Source: Tricholomella constricta
Taxonomy: Eukaryota > Basidiomycota > Agaricomycetes > Agaricales > Lyophyllaceae
Reading direction: 5' to 3'
DNA length: 64,000 nucleotides
NCBI GenBank assembly: GCA_013368375.1
Contig: JAACJP010000053.1
Span: 155,124 to 219,123, forward strand
Part shown: one piece after another, positions 49,446 through 60,400 of the stretch
Position numbering within the stretch: position 1 is the first letter of the stretch
Layout of the letters: each line of letters starts with the position of its first letter
Translations under genes and position numbers: made by a program
Notes under the pieces: model-generated
What the model saw: the letters and a program-made list of their open reading frames with translations, nothing else
The model's database searches: none
What the model was told of the DNA's origin: nothing

Positions 49446-52007
49446 TCATCCACGACCGTTAGGGGTGGGGGGATACGGGGTGGCGTTCGTCACTCGTGAA
49501 GCGCTCCTGCCGCTGTTGAGAATAGATAGAAGTGTGTTGTTAGTTGGCGGTGGAGCTTGAAGAGGCATATGTAGCGACGATGTAGGGACCGATGTGAACG
49601 ATCCCGGAATCTGGGTGGGGATGAATTGAGGAGGATGAAATGGAAGTCGGGGTCTTTGAAGGACTGGCGCGTTGAATGGTGGTAAAGGAGAGCGTGTATT
49701 CCGAGGCGGCGCGTGGACGCCGTAGGGCAACGGTGGGTTCGATAAAGGTCCGTTCATAAGAGCCAGCAATTGCGTCTGATTCATGCTGGCACTTCCTGAC
49801 GGGTTGGGATTCATGGGACCACGATGATATGCAAGGCTCGTCCTTGGCCGCACTTGAAAGGGGTTGTACATGGGACCAAAAGTGGCGTTCTGAGCTACAG
49901 GAGCGTGCTCCAATCCGGATGATTGTGAAGGACCGGAAGTATAGAGCACGCGATGATCCTGGCGAATTTGAGGAGGCACCATAGCAGGCACCGGTGTCAA
50001 ATCATGGGGCGAGTACTTGAAGGGGGCATCAACATTGGTTTGACCTGCGATGTAAGGTGTAATTGAAGAAGTTGGTGCAGGGGGCAGCGGATGCTTGAAG
50101 TTGTCGGTCACATTCACAGGAACGCCATTGGCGGCAGCTGTCTTGTAGGCCTGCATCAGTCTCGCAGATTCTGCTGAGACGGCTTCTAAGAGTGCGATGT
50201 GTTGCTTGGTTCTGTCGTTGGCTGGAAGCGATGACACGATAGGTGGGGATATATGTGGAGAGATGTCCGTCGTCTTCAAAGGGGGACGAGATGAGGGAGA
50301 TCGAGAGGAAACGTCGCGTCTAGCTATCACATTGCGCATGGGGGACTGGTCTTTATCTCCGACATCGGCAGAGAATATAGGCGACTGAGGAATCTGCGGT
50401 AAGGGTAGGAGTGAACAGCCTGAAGGTGTCATAGAGTCGAGTGACGAGTCTTCGAGTTGCGATGAGAGCGAGCGTTCACGGTGTTGAGGCATGGAAGACG
50501 ACCAATCGTTATTATCGGTGGGTCGTGGAGAGGCATGAAGGTCTGCGCGTGGAGTTGTGATTGGAATTGGAGTGCCAGTGTCCTCATGGTGTTTGATGTC
50601 TAAGGTACTCGATGGAAGGATAGCATTTGATGATTTGTTCTCGTTCGCAGAAGCTGATGTGGCAAGTGCGGAAAGTAGATGAGCAAAATGAGGGTCCATC
50701 GTATCAGAGGCCGATTGTGACGATCCATGATCTGCAACCTGAGGAATCTTTGTCGTGTGGACGTATTGTGGAGATGGAGTCTGAGGTTCAGCAGATGACG
50801 ATTGTGAGCTTGACTCGTGGACACTGTCCTTGGCAACAGAGTGTAGCTCATTTCGTGGTTGAAAAGTAGGTAATTTCCTAGCCTTTAGTGCCTTTCGAGG
50901 AACGCGAGGTTTTCGTTCATTGATAAACGCTTTCAGAGCCCTGGAAGATCAAGTTCAAAAAATGAAATGGCCCCGAACTGATAGCAGACTTACCCGATAA
51001 AAGGTGATATGAGATAAAACCTTCCTGCAGCAGTTTTGTTCCGTTTCCACGTTGGAAGATCCGTTAGGCGGAACCATTCTATCTTCTGTCAAAATTATGC
51101 TGGGATCAGTCAATGTCGCAAACGTTGCGTTAAAATGTCATACGCTGATTTCTTTCCGGGTTTTGGTCTTGAACGGATAGTCTTCGGGCACTCCAGGGAC
51201 AATGAAGAGAGATATCTTTTGCTCCTTGATAGACATTTCAATCACATTTTCCGGGTCTAACTGGCCAGCTAGATTGTAACCAGTTTCCTCCAAGACCTGG
51301 GATGAAGAGAAGTAGTGTTTCGTAAAACGACGCATATGGACACGTACCTCTCGAATTGCACAGCTAGCAGGAGGTTCAACCTGGTTAATTTTGCCCTTTG
51401 GAAAACCCCATCCTGAAGAAGATTTCCAGCCTTTCACCAAAAGACACTAAAACGACACGAAAGAAAGGGTTCGTCGGTCTTAAGGCGGTAATCAGGTAAG
51501 AAAGAGTGGACCTACTTTCTCCCAGGTGTCGTTCAGCATGATTGCACCGCATACCGGAACTCTGGTTTTATACTGCATAAAATTGTTGAAAGCTTGTTCA
51601 TGGTCGTGGCTCCACTGGTGCAGAAGCGGACATGCGTGAAATAACATGGCGGAGAACTTCTTGAGCGGTAATGACGGAAATTTAGGGTTTTCTTCACGGA
51701 TAAAATCTTCGTAGAACCAGTGACTAAAGCTCCATAAGAAAATGAGGAGGATGTATGGAAGGGGTGACATACGCTTGTTCAACTTGAAAACATATCCTTT
51801 CTAGCGATGAGAGTTCGTCGTCAGGGAGGTTGAGGATAAAACGACTAAGGCACACAAGGTCAGAGGCTCCTCCACGTTCTACGATAGCAAACCGTTGTAC
51901 CTTGATAGGTCTTCAAGTACTTCTTCGTGAGTAGCATGTTTGTAGGAGAAGTGGTCTTGTGAGCTTGCGCCCAGAATCTCTGGTGATGAAGAGGATGAAG
52001 AAGTCAT
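49446..52007 (-). CDS. dcp2: mRNA-decapping enzyme subunit 2 (DCP2), Nudix hydrolase
   Basis: DCP2 removes the 5' cap of mRNA in P-bodies, committing it to 5'-3' decay. The start at 52007 gives MTSSSSSSPEILGASSQDHF. The N-terminal regulatory domain follows (EEVLEDLSR, FYEDFIREENPKFPSLPLKK). The Nudix domain reads RVPVCGAIMLNDTWEK, then LLVKGWKSSSGWGFPKGKIN. The Nudix box GKINQVEPPASCAIREV is joined to LEETGYNL over an intron, giving the full GxxxxxExxxxxxxREVxEExG pattern. Box B reads KIEWFRLTDLP near 51075. After IGALKAFINERKPRVPRKAL comes a ~500-residue Pro/Ser-rich disordered tail with short Leu motifs (HLLSALATSA, TQLLALMNG, NTLLSILNSG) like those that bind EDC3. It ends at 49446. An upstream in-frame ATG (52145) exists, but 52007 fits the family better. 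Confidence 0.93.
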
Positions 52008-52139
52008 CGTCGAGGTGATAGAGAGCGAGAGGTAAGTAGCACAAAGCCAGGGACGTTGAGGAATAAAAGATCGGGAGTGGGTTATATGGTACAACGACAA
52101 AACTAATCTGGAGTGCAGAGACAGAACAAGCCACCTATA

Positions 52140-52151
52140 TATCACGTGATA
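52140..52151. promoter_or_regulatory. CACGTG palindrome upstream of DCP2
   Basis: TATCACGTGATA is a perfect 12-base palindrome with an E-box core, 133 bases upstream of the DCP2 ATG. The same core lies at similar distances from the DENN and hsp104 starts. The binding factor is inferred (bHLH/Cbf1-like), not seen. Confidence 0.4.
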
Positions 52152-54219
52152 GGACTTGAGAGTCCTTTATTCTGTCCCCTTTTCACTACTCCCTCTACAG
52201 CAATTCAGCGCGCATCGCCGCAGGGCCCGCTACGCAACATCATTGCGACTCAAAAGGCAGCTTTATGGTCGAGGAAACGGAGAATAACACCCAATGCTGA
52301 TATAGCGTTTTAAAAATTCTGTAAAATCTCACTAGAACAATTTACAGTAAGTCGCAAAAATGCAATTAAAGATATGTTATGCGGTACGCATCATTTACAA
52401 CCGGATCCAGATGGCACGACACACGAAATCGTCTCAGGGCTTCATGATCACCTTTCATTCGCGTAAGCGTCGACCTACATGAAAGGAAGTTCTGCATATC
52501 ATGCTACTTAGTATCATGCTGGTGTGGCTTGTATCCGGGTTGGAACTAACGGAAAACTCACCTATCATATGTTATACATCAGGTTCATAGCGAGATGAGC
52601 ATGACCACAAATATGATTTGATATACGGGAAGTCTCTGCATTGCGAATGCATACAGACGCGTAGGCATCACCGCTGCTTATCGACGGATAAATAATAAAC
52701 TCAATAACCCATTTTCACTCTCACGGTGCTAGAGTCGCCTGGTCCTCGATGACCTCTCGCACAGGACTTCATTTTCATCACATTCTGTCAGGTAACGAGA
52801 ATCAACAAAATTCTCAGGTCTCGACACGAAGTGCAAAGACGACTGAGGGAGAGTGGATTTGTGTGTAGAAGATAAGTAAGAAAAGCAACATTCACGGCTC
52901 GATACTGATTGGGGTGAACTAAAAAAATAAAATAAAAAATAAAGAAATAAAATTGCAAAAAGAAGGAGAGTTTCTCGACGGTTTCACTCCACATTCGCTG
53001 TACAGATACTGCTTCCCTTTCGGCATCTATTCGTCTCGCAAAACCCGTGTCAGGTGGATGAAACGAGCCCAAAATCGCCCCCGTCGCCTTGAATTTCCCA
53101 AAAAGGCGTGGGAACAGATCTCGTGAATTGATTTTCACAACTTTCATCGTTGTCTTCGTCGTTCCCCTTATATATCAGCATCTCAACAACCTAAGGCTGT
53201 TCAGTCATGACCACAAGAAAAGTAAGCTTTCAATTTAGCTCTCCACCTGTACCAGAACCACGTTCAATGCTTTTCTTCTTCTTGGATATTTCATTATATT
53301 CTGTATCAACTCAATCAACCTGAGTGACATGCTGCCTCCTCCCTTTGCATATGGATGTGAAGCAGTGATTTAGTTGTTCTCTGACCTCTCTGCACCTCTC
53401 TGAGCTCTCCCCACCACTACATGAACCCATCTCAGTGCCAAAGCAAGGTAAATCTATTAAATACTTGCCTGGTCTGCTCCATCAGCTTTGACATGGAGTC
53501 TAGACCATTTATATTATCTCCAACTACCCCACCATTTTTTCTGACCTTGCCAAATTGACCCTACTAGCAGGTCACACTTCTGGTTTGATAGATAAGTAGG
53601 CCCAGAACAGTTGGATGTAGGAGGAAGGTTGGAGCTCATTGTGGCCATAAATTTACACCTTATGGGCCTTTACATTTTCAAATACGCTCTTTGATTAACT
53701 TGCAATGAAGAAATCCATGTTCTTCCCATGAAAACACGTAGATATATGGTGGGACACATCCAGATTGGGTGCACGCGTAAGGTCACGTGACATTTCAAAC
53801 TCCGCTCAGTATCAGTATCAGTATCCTTCACTCCAATCAGTAACGAGCCACATTCACGACAGGCTAACAAATATCCTGAACGATCGAGGCTCGTGCCACG
53901 ACGGGTTTATACATGGTGTTGGGACTTAGTCCTATTTCTTCATCGCTTACATACATGGTCACATGATCCCTCCATATACTTCCGCGTCGTCGCGTCCCCA
54001 TCCTCAGCTCTTCTTTATCTCTGATTATGTAAGGACGCACACTATCTTATCGAATCTTGGTTATCTAATCGTATCTTATCGAGACGATTACGCTATTGTT
54101 TGAAGGTGTTGCCTATTTAATTCATTACATTAATTAAGTATAAACAACCTTGTACACCTATACGTAGCAATCGACAGACTTGTCAAGCTTACGTCTAGTG
54201 TGAACAACAAGGTCCCCAA
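52152..54219. other. 2.1 kb non-coding region, probably including the 5' LTR of the retrotransposon
   Basis: I find no supportable host gene here. An A-rich tract lies at about 52918-52960, a small tandem repeat (TATCAG units) at about 53811-53824, and a GTCACGTGAC palindrome at 53782-53791. The right end (about 53.9-54.22 kb) is the expected place for a 5' LTR, since the internal hairpin-rich sequence starts near 54224. LTR ends cannot be fixed because the matching 3' LTR is outside the window. No plausible tRNA primer site beginning TGG stands out just before gag. Confidence 0.4.
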
Positions 54220-54646
54220 ATTCTGTAACCCCGTTACATTTTTTTAAGCTACCTTGCTTTCTATTGCTGCGTACCCACGACGTTACGCAGACCCACATTC
54301 CATTTAGAACACCCATCATCAAAAAGAACCAACGAGACCGAGACCCGATGACAACAACTCCCACATCCGGAAAGAGCCGAACTCCGGTCCTCGAGGATGC
54401 GCTGTGAAACTTCCACTGCAACCAGTGGAAGTTGGATCAGTCGCTGGTGGACAAAGTTCACCAGCGCAGAATACACTAGGAGTAGAATCGGAGGAACTTT
54501 GGCCAATAGCAAGCACCAATGTGCCTGGGAGCTTGGCCGACGAATTGGCCAGGTCACATCGACCTGGCCCCACGGCGGGAAGCAGATGGCCAGACAGCCG
54601 TCTGTCAAATAGAGCGTTCGGGGCGTCCACCCTGAGCATAATCAAG

Positions 54647-57412
54647 ATGGAGTCGGACGAAGACGACTTGTCCGACCCCGAGGCTAATGAAGAAGAGGCC
54701 AGCGAAAGGGAACTGCTTGCGCTTCAAGTGAAGCAATTCTGGGACACCACCGATGTGGTTAGCGAGCATCGGCGAAGGCGACTGGAGGAACGAGCGGATA
54801 GGCTCGTTCTGCGATCTACCGGAGCACAATCCGTTGGAGAAATGGTCGCACAAGCATATGCCGACCGATACTTGGAAGCGCTGTCCGTAGTAGTTACGGA
54901 ATACAGGAAGAAGTACCCTAAGGGAACTTCGAATTCAGCAGTCAGCTCGATCGCTGGGACGCCTGTACCTAAGAAAGCCTCGTTAAACAAAGGGAAAGGT
55001 CGTTGGGATGACCTCTTCACTCCTCAAGCAGTGGCTGCCGGATCGAACCAGCCTCTTGATGAGGCTGCCATGGCAGTATCGGCGCTGCATCAAGCGCGAC
55101 AGTTAGGAGAATCTGACGACGATTATCGTCGTCGGTCTGCGGCAGCGAAGCGCGAGAGAATGACTCGTGAAGAGCATCTTGCGCAACCACAGGGATCCAA
55201 ATGGGCCCCTGTTAGTGAGTCTACGTTAGACCCACCCACGGAACGTAAGTATACAACCACGCAAGCAGCTGGCGACGAAAGCGCGCCAGCTATTCAAGTA
55301 CCTATGGATGCGAAGGATGGCCGTGTTCCATTAGCGAAAGATTGGAACAACCGAGTCGCATATCAGCGTTTGAGAAACGCTGATTTATCACGGAGCAAGT
55401 TCACGAATTATGATGATCAAGGAGTCGTCTTCGAAGGACATATGCCCGTAGATGAGATGGCGAGGCAATGGGCTTCGCAAACTCAAGGTTCGGATGGTGG
55501 ACTGGGAAATGGGGCCGTCGGAAAACATAATACGACGGCGACGGCTAACGGCCGTCAAGACATGCGGGTTCGTATAAGTGAACCCACTTCACACGCTCAG
55601 CCTCGATTTCAAAGTCGAGGCTACTCAATGCCTGACCCGATTCGCAGGAGTCAATCAATTGCGGACGGAATATATGCTGCTGGAGAGCAGCATAAAACTA
55701 AGATGCACGAACGGTTGCATCAACTGATACACGAGCGACTGGCTGTACGCCTATCGCTCCCTGATGGTATGAAATCTCGCCGTGCGGACGCAAAGTCCGT
55801 AGGAACTTATAGTGGAAGCGCCAAGTTTGGCGAATTGGAAGAATGGCTAGCCAGCCTTGTCGTGATGCTAGCCGTGAGCCAGTTTGGAGGAGCAGAACGC
55901 GACCAAGAGCGCGTTCTGATAACATCTGAGTTCCTTGATGGTGAAGCTCGGAAATGGTACAATCGCCATGTTATCCATGTGAACCGCGAAAAGCAGTCCT
56001 GGACGTTTGAAGACGTCATACTAGGGCTGTACGATCGGTTCGTGCTGCCTTCAACCATGCAGGATGCTCGTAACGACTTTAACGCCGTTACCTATTCGGC
56101 GAGCAAAGGCATACAAGGTCTGTATGACGACCTTGTGGATCATGCTATGAACATGGCAGCAAGAACGGATGATTGGACGTTCCTGGAGAAATTTCTCAAA
56201 ACACTTCCGCGCGATATGCGGAAGGCATTATTCGATGACGGGCTATCACCCGAAATCAATACAGCCCAAGAGTTCCTAGCGGTGGGCCTAGCACTTCAAG
56301 CCACCCAGAAAACGGCTGATTACTTTGAGCGGACCATAACCGCTCAGCGAAGTCAACCGAGCCAAATGCGGAAACCAGATGGGGGGCGAGTAAACGCTCC
56401 ACACAATACTTTCAACAGGCCTCGACGGGTGTATGGCGCAGTAAATGAAAAGCCATATGTCAAGCCAGCGTATCAGGATCAACCTGGACGTGGAGAGCAA
56501 AAGCCCCACGTCGAAAAACCAGCGATGAAGACAGGAGATCGTCCGCGTTACGATCAACCTAAAAACCACGATCATCACAACCATCCTCCGGGGGAAGTGT
56601 GCTTTAATTGTGGAAAACTAGGGCATTTTGCAAAAGATTGCAAACAGCCCAAGAAACAGCGAGCGTTCCTAAGGGCCGCACGTACAGCGGCACCTGACGC
56701 GGCAAGTGAGGCGGACGATGAAGACACGTCTCCTGAGGACCCGGACGGACGAGACAATGGACGCCCTGATACAGAGGCGGACAATGAAGACGAAGGCGAT
56801 GAGTTCGTAGACATGGAGGTCTACGAAAATGAATACTATGCTCGGGACGATGAGACCGAGCGTATGTTTGCAATGACAGAAGTAATTGCGTCAGAAGAAC
56901 GCAATGATAAACCACCAGTTCGCAAAGTTAAAGTGCGGACGGGGAGGGACAAAATTGCTCGTCCCGTAGTTCCGATAAAGGACAAGGAGTGCCTTGTCAC
57001 CTACATTAACGTAGGTGGACATGAGGCTTGGACCCTTTGGGATTCCGGGAGTACAACTACCGGACTTACGCCGTCATTCGCTCAAGTGGCCGATATTCGA
57101 GTATTTCCGCTGGAGGATCCATTAATCCTCCAGCTCGGGACTAAAGGAAGTAGGGCCACAGTAAACTTTGGTACGACGGTGGAAGCCGCTCTGCCAGGGT
57201 TTAAAGGCAAGGTTTACATGGACCTTGCTAACTTTGATCGATACGACGTGATTATAGGCACGCCGTTTATGCGCGCAAATAACGTCGTGCTGGACTTTAA
57301 CCGTGACGAAGTGGTCGTCAATGGAGTCGCTATACCAGCGACTAAGGTAAAAATGGAGGATACCGATGGCCGAGCTAGACGCCATCGGTCATTGGAGAAA
57401 CGAAGAGAATGA
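54647..57412 (+). CDS. gag: Retrotransposon Gag with CCHC zinc knuckle and aspartic protease
   Basis: Gag forms the virus-like particle and binds the element RNA. The first ATG of the frame is at 54647 (MESDEDDLSDPEANEEEASE); the frame is open upstream to 54308 without an ATG. The central part has the retrotransposon Gag fold (LVVMLAVSQFGG, FLDGEARKWYNRHV, WTFEDVILGLYDRFV near 56000-56045). A CCHC knuckle (CFNCGKLGHFAKDC) is at 56600-56641. An acidic stretch follows, and then a pepsin-like protease with LWDSGST (Asp at 57041) and VIIGTPFM near 57250. It has 921 residues and ends with UGA at 57410-57412. The protease therefore lies on the Gag side of the stop, and the next frame is in register. 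No frameshift is seen. Confidence 0.9.
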   Translation: MESDEDDLSDPEANEEEASERELLALQVKQFWDTTDVVSEHRRRRLEERADRLVLRSTGAQSVGEMVAQAYADRYLEALSVVVTEYRKKYPKGTSNSAVSSIAGTPVPKKASLNKGKGRWDDLFTPQAVAAGSNQPLDEAAMAVSALHQARQLGESDDDYRRRSAAAKRERMTREEHLAQPQGSKWAPVSESTLDPPTERKYTTTQAAGDESAPAIQVPMDAKDGRVPLAKDWNNRVAYQRLRNADLSRSKFTNYDDQGVVFEGHMPVDEMARQWASQTQGSDGGLGNGAVGKHNTTATANGRQDMRVRISEPTSHAQPRFQSRGYSMPDPIRRSQSIADGIYAAGEQHKTKMHERLHQLIHERLAVRLSLPDGMKSRRADAKSVGTYSGSAKFGELEEWLASLVVMLAVSQFGGAERDQERVLITSEFLDGEARKWYNRHVIHVNREKQSWTFEDVILGLYDRFVLPSTMQDARNDFNAVTYSASKGIQGLYDDLVDHAMNMAARTDDWTFLEKFLKTLPRDMRKALFDDGLSPEINTAQEFLAVGLALQATQKTADYFERTITAQRSQPSQMRKPDGGRVNAPHNTFNRPRRVYGAVNEKPYVKPAYQDQPGRGEQKPHVEKPAMKTGDRPRYDQPKNHDHHNHPPGEVCFNCGKLGHFAKDCKQPKKQRAFLRAARTAAPDAASEADDEDTSPEDPDGRDNGRPDTEADNEDEGDEFVDMEVYENEYYARDDETERMFAMTEVIASEERNDKPPVRKVKVRTGRDKIARPVVPIKDKECLVTYINVGGHEAWTLWDSGSTTTGLTPSFAQVADIRVFPLEDPLILQLGTKGSRATVNFGTTVEAALPGFKGKVYMDLANFDRYDVIIGTPFMRANNVVLDFNRDEVVVNGVAIPATKVKMEDTDGRARRHRSLEKRRE
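57363..57388 (+). promoter_or_regulatory. Stem-loop just upstream of the gag UGA
   Basis: Arms CCGATGGC (57363-57370) and its exact complement (57381-57388) enclose a 10-base loop, ending 21 bases before the UGA. It is one of many hairpins in the element, so a role in readthrough is only possible. Confidence 0.4.
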
Positions 57413-60400
57413 CTAAAAGTAACAGTAGAAGATGACGATGATCCTGATAATGAGGGTAGGCCGATAAACAGCCTACCGAAGGATCATCCAGCACTTTTAT
57501 TATCCGAGGAAGAGTTTCAAGAAACTCTTAAGGAGGGGGATAAGCCACCTCCGAAGAAGAGAAAACTCCAACGACGACAGCAGAAGGCACAAAACGAGCC
57601 TTCGAACGAACGAGCACAGGTTGACGAGCCATGCGAAGAACATCAGCGCGATAATGAAGCGCGTAAGACGAGCGGGGCCGACAAGGATACGGAATCAGAG
57701 CCGTATACGAATACGAGTAATCGATCATTTTGGGATAGACCAAATCCACATCCACAATATGAGTGGATGTTCGACCCACGGATGCCGCAAGGATGGAACG
57801 CAGTAATAGCGTCAATGCGGGCTCACGAAGGGAGAAATGTAGGCACGCGAGGACAAGCGTACCGAAATCCACGGCCTGAGGAAGTATCGGAGCCAACGGA
57901 AATGAATTTTCCGGTGAATATACAACGGGCTAAACGGCCGTTGTATCGGTTACCAGTGAAGGATGAGAGTGACTTTGCTCTCGTAAAACTACGAGCTAGG
58001 TTTGATGTTAAACCTAGCAATAAAGACACAGCGCACATTCGCGCTGCAAGAAGGGTGAACGGAAAAGGTGAGGCACCCAATGGAGGCCTTACCGCGGAAG
58101 ATTATCCACGACTTCGCCAGCAATGGCATGACGAATTCGAAGATATGGTGGGTGGTACGAAACAACAGCTACCACCCTGGCGGGAAGTCAATCACGAGAT
58201 TACTCTCGTCGATGATGAGAAACAGTACCAGTACCACGCGCCGAGGTGCCCAATGTCCCTTCGCGAGGAATTCTACGCGAAGGTCAATCGGTATACGGAT
58301 TCTAAATGGTGGGAGCCTCGTTCGGTGAAGCAAGCAGCGCCGCTGCTATGTATCCCGAAAAAAGACGGCTCCCTGAGAACACCCTTGGACGCACGCCAGC
58401 GTAACGATAACACGATCAAGGACGTGACGCCCTTGCCAGACCAGGAAGTTATTCGCGAAGATGTCGCTAGGGGAAAAATACGGTCCAAAATTGACTTAAC
58501 GGATGCGTATGAACAAGTACGCATCCTTGAAAAAGATGTACATAAAACCGCCTTCGCAACGATAGCGGGAACATACATCAGTAACATCATGCAAATCGGG
58601 GACTGTAATGCTCCCGCGACATTTCAACGATTAATGACGTCCATCTTTCGGGACGTCATTGGGAAGTTCATGCATGTATACTTGGACGATATATTCATAT
58701 TCTCGAACTCTATTGAGGAACATGAAGACCACTTGCGAGTTGTGTTCGAACGATTACGCGAACAATCACTCTACCTTAAATGGAAGAAATGCGAATTGTA
58801 TTCGGATCGCGTTGATTGCCTTGGTCATATTATTGACGACCAAGGAATTCACCCTGACGCCGACAAACTGGCACGGATCCGTGACTGGAGGATACCACGG
58901 AATTACAACGATATCCAACGATTCGTTGGACTTGTTAACTATCTGGGACAATTTCTCCCAGATATATCTGCATACACTGGTCCACTAATGGCGATGACCG
59001 AGAATGGGTCGCCATTTTATTGGAGACCAATTCATCAGCGATGCTTTGAAATGATAAAGCATATATGCTGCACAACGCCAATTATTCGGCCGATTCAACC
59101 GAAGACAGGCGAACCAATTTGGATTATCTGTGACGCCTCCAAGTCAGGCGTCGGTGCGATGTATGGACAAGGACCTACATGGATCCAAGCCCAGCCGGCT
59201 GGATTCATGTCCAAAAAATTCACTAATGCACAGCAGAATTATGCTGTGCATGAACTCGAGACCTTAGCTATTCTCGAAGCGTTACTTAAGTGGGAGGATA
59301 AACTTGTGGGCTATAAAATCCACATCATTACCGACCATAAAGCCCTCGAATTCTTTAAGACCCAGGTGAATTTATCACCTAGGCAGCGTCGATGGATGGA
59401 ATACATGTCGCGATTTAACTTCGACATAACCTATGTGAAAGGCGAACTGAACAAAGTCGCCGACTGTCTATCGCGATACTTCGAGAGCGATAACCATCAA
59501 GATCGTTACGACGTCCACGACTTCGTAGCTGCTGATGCTAGAATCGATCCTACTGGTGAAGATCTACCAGTACCACGATACCATGAAATCGTGGAAAAAG
59601 TAGTTGAGATTCGAGCGATGAAAGACGTAGAACTACGTCGAAGCAAGCGTCTTCAAGAACGCCAGGAGGATCGAGATGTCGAGGCTCAGATAATGGAGGC
59701 TGCGGCACCAAGTACCGCATCCGGAACATCGTCACACCCTCAGAAAATCATGAGTCCAACCGAACGGGAACGTACGGTCGGAGATATTGTCCTCGGGAGG
59801 GACACAGTTTCTCCTCCCCCAGACAAAACGGATGAAAAGATCCGTCACGACGTTATCCTTGGATACCCAAAGGATAAACTTTTTTCAGTTATTCTCGCTA
59901 ACCCCATGGACTTTCGTACGTTCACCACGAAAGACAATCTCATTTGGACCACGAACGCTATAAATGATAGCGTTCTATGTATACCGCGAGAACCCAAGCT
60001 CATCACCACAATTATTGAGCAAGCCCATAAAACTATGGGCCATTTCGGTGCCGAACGGACTACTGAATATATACGACGATGGTATTGGTGGCCATCACTA
60101 GCCACGACCGTGCGTACGTTTTGTAAGACGTGCGAGTACTGCCAGCAGATCAAGACGTCGAATCAAAAACCGTCAGGGAAACTACACTCCCTGCCAGTAC
60201 CAACTAAGCCTTGGGATTCTATCGGAATGGACTTTATCGGTCCATTTCCAGAATCAAAGGGATATAATTACCTATGGGTAGTAATTTGTCGTATGACGAG
60301 TATGGTGCATATGATACCCATACATACGACGATGACAGCAGCCCAATTATCATGGGTATACTTACGGGAGATCGTCAGGCTACATGGCCTGCCAAGCTCG

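Noticed and set aside
52788..53147. 119-codon minus-strand frame
   Set aside because: It runs through an A/T-rich tract giving a Phe-rich stretch and has no supporting context; likely chance, though the first ~60 residues look less biased.
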